DNA from: an uncultured bacterium
GTDB lineage: Bacteria > Verrucomicrobiota > Verrucomicrobiia > Opitutales > Intestinicryptomonadaceae
Direction: 5' to 3'
Length of the DNA: 13,844 nt
NCBI GenBank assembly: GCA_905214995.1
Contig: CAJMOT010000050.1
Coordinates: forward strand, 1-13,844
Shown here: positions 12,683-13,844 of the stretch, one piece after another
Position numbering within the stretch: the first letter of the stretch is position 1
Layout of the letters: each line of letters starts with the position of its first letter
Notes under the pieces: model-generated
Databases searched by the model: none
Told to the model about the DNA's origin: nothing
Seen by the model: only the letters and a program-made list of their open reading frames with translations
Made by a program: the position numbers and the translations under genes

Positions 12683-13844
12683 ATGAATATTTTCAACCGC
12701 AGAGATTTTCTCAAATTGGCGGGAACCGCCGCCGGCGGGCTCGTGCTCTCCCCGGGTATGCTTTCCGCCCAGCGCAAGGGCGGCGACAAGGTGAACGTCG
12801 CCGTCGTCGGATATGGGGCGGAGGGCGAAGTCCTCATGAACAGCCTTCTCAAGCTGCCATACATCAATTTTGTCGCAATCTGCGACATCTGGCAGCCCAG
12901 GTGCAACTACGCCGCGGCCACCATAATGAGGCAGCTCAAACAGAAACCCGCCAGATACACCATAAATCTCGGCGGGAAAGACCCCTACGCGCCCCTCGTC
13001 AAGAAGGGCAGAATAGGCGAAGTCAAGGGCGAAAACTACAAGGATCTCATCAAAAACCACGCCAAGGAGCTCGACGCGGTCGTCATCGCCACTCCCGACT
13101 TCTGGCACGCGCCCATGACCGTCGACTTCCTCAACGCCGGCGTCAACGTCTATTGCGAAAAGATGATGTCCGACACTCTCGAAGGCGCCAAGAGCATGGT
13201 GAAGGCCGCCCGCAAGAGCGGAAAGCTCCTCCAAATCGGCCACCAGAGGACTTCCAACCCCCGCTACATCTACGCCCGCGACGTCCTGCTGCGCAAGCAC
13301 AACATCTGCGGCAACATAATGGCGTGCAACGGGCAGTGGAATAGGGCCGTTTCCCAGGATCTCACTTGGCCCGCCAAGGCCGAAATTCCCGCGGAAAAAC
13401 TCAAGGAGTACGGCTATAAGGATATGAACCAGTTCAGGAATTGGCGTTGGCACAAGGGACTCGGCGGAGGCGCCATATCCGACTTGGGCGCCCACCAGAT
13501 CGACATATTCGGCTGGATGCTCGGCGCGCATCCAACGCGCGTGATGGCCTCCGGCAACCGCGACTATTATAAAAAGCCCGACGGCTCGCCCGCGCACGAT
13601 TGGGACGACAACGTCATGTGCATTTTCGAATTCGACAAAACCTTCCAGGGCAAGAAGGCCCAGGCATTCTATCAGGTTCTGACGACGACTTCCTCCGGCG
13701 GCGGCTATTTCGAATCTTTCATGGGCGACCAGGGCACTCTGAAAATGTCGGAAAATCCCGCCCTAACCAAGCTCTTCCGCGAAAACAACGCTCCGGATTG
13801 GGGCGACCTCGTGAAGCAGGGCGTCATAGGCTCCGGCGACGCGG
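12683..13844 (+). CDS. Tat-exported Gfo/Idh/MocA family oxidoreductase, 3' end outside window
   Basis: At least 387 residues, open to the last base. The start MNIFNRRDFLKLAGTAAGG carries a twin-arginine motif (RRDFLK), so the folded, cofactor-loaded enzyme is expected in the periplasm. The Rossmann fold begins at VNVAVVGYGAEG with the dinucleotide-binding GYGAEG at 43-48, then DAVVIATPDFWHAP near 131, and VYCEKMMSDTLEGAK near 157 where the family usually has EKP; Lys160 is kept and Met161 replaces proline. GHQRTSNPRY near 186 and GGGAISDLGAHQID at 261-274 supply the conserved catalytic-domain Asp and His. Exported members commonly hold NAD(P) tightly and act on glycosides or sugar acids. It lies 35 bases after the DoxX-like gene without a good Shine-Dalgarno. 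Codon use matches the neighbours. The substrate is unknown. Confidence 0.9.
   Translation, partial: MNIFNRRDFLKLAGTAAGGLVLSPGMLSAQRKGGDKVNVAVVGYGAEGEVLMNSLLKLPYINFVAICDIWQPRCNYAAATIMRQLKQKPARYTINLGGKDPYAPLVKKGRIGEVKGENYKDLIKNHAKELDAVVIATPDFWHAPMTVDFLNAGVNVYCEKMMSDTLEGAKSMVKAARKSGKLLQIGHQRTSNPRYIYARDVLLRKHNICGNIMACNGQWNRAVSQDLTWPAKAEIPAEKLKEYGYKDMNQFRNWRWHKGLGGGAISDLGAHQIDIFGWMLGAHPTRVMASGNRDYYKKPDGSPAHDWDDNVMCIFEFDKTFQGKKAQAFYQVLTTTSSGGGYFESFMGDQGTLKMSENPALTKLFRENNAPDWGDLVKQGVIGSGDA

Overview
The window looks like a piece of chromosome from a Verrucomicrobiota-type bacterium, probably Opitutales-like. The evidence is three secreted proteins ending in VPEP plus a hydrophobic stretch and a basic tail (PEP-CTERM/exosortase sorting signals), a GC-rich Gram-negative gene set with outer-membrane barrels (a TonB-dependent receptor and an OprB-type porin), a Tat-exported Gfo/Idh/MocA oxidoreductase, and several AT-rich start regions with little or no Shine-Dalgarno sequence. 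The taxonomic placement is inference. No phage, IS, CRISPR, tRNA or rRNA signal was seen.

Layout: (a) 1-595 holds the 3' part of a glutamyl-Q tRNA(Asp) synthetase gene (gluQ) with no usable start, apparently a decaying pseudogene. It converges on and overlaps a DegT/DnrJ-like PLP aminotransferase (567-1640, minus). (b) 1705-3367 is a single-gene unit: a promoter placed so that the mRNA may be leaderless, a PEP-CTERM surface protein of unknown function in a relatively AT-rich stretch, and a strong terminator. (c) 3376-7933, all on the minus strand, is the most interesting region. An adenosylcobalamin-type riboswitch (7832 down to 7666) precedes a DUF4465 protein with a PEP-CTERM tail (6503-7501), then an internal GC-rich hairpin with a U-tract, then a BtuB-like TonB-dependent receptor (4365-6389), and 2 bases later a second PEP-CTERM surface protein (3376-4362). 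This reads as a vitamin B12/cobamide uptake operon whose accessory surface proteins carry exosortase sorting signals instead of the lipoprotein anchors used by Bacteroidetes BtuG/BtuH-type accessories. (d) 8055-8774 encodes a SIMPL (DUF541) domain envelope protein, converging on an OprB-family porin (8780-10078, minus). (e) 10181-10578 (minus) is a STAS-domain anti-sigma-factor antagonist with its own terminator. (f) 10748-13844 (plus) carries a TIM-barrel sugar phosphate isomerase/epimerase-like enzyme with promoter and terminator, then a separate unit with a DoxX-like four-helix membrane protein with a cysteine-rich tail and a Tat-signal Gfo/Idh/MocA oxidoreductase that runs off the end of the window.

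How they work together: under low cobamide the riboswitch should allow expression of the surface binding proteins and the outer-membrane receptor, and the hairpin before btuB could set a higher level of the first accessory protein than of the receptor. The right-hand genes suggest sugar or sugar-derivative oxidation in the periplasm, with an isomerase/lyase-like partner in the cytoplasm, but the substrate cannot be read from sequence. The only gene-free stretch over 300 bases, 7502-8054, holds the riboswitch, its expression platform, a candidate promoter, and the leader of the SIMPL gene, in which I see no clear promoter.
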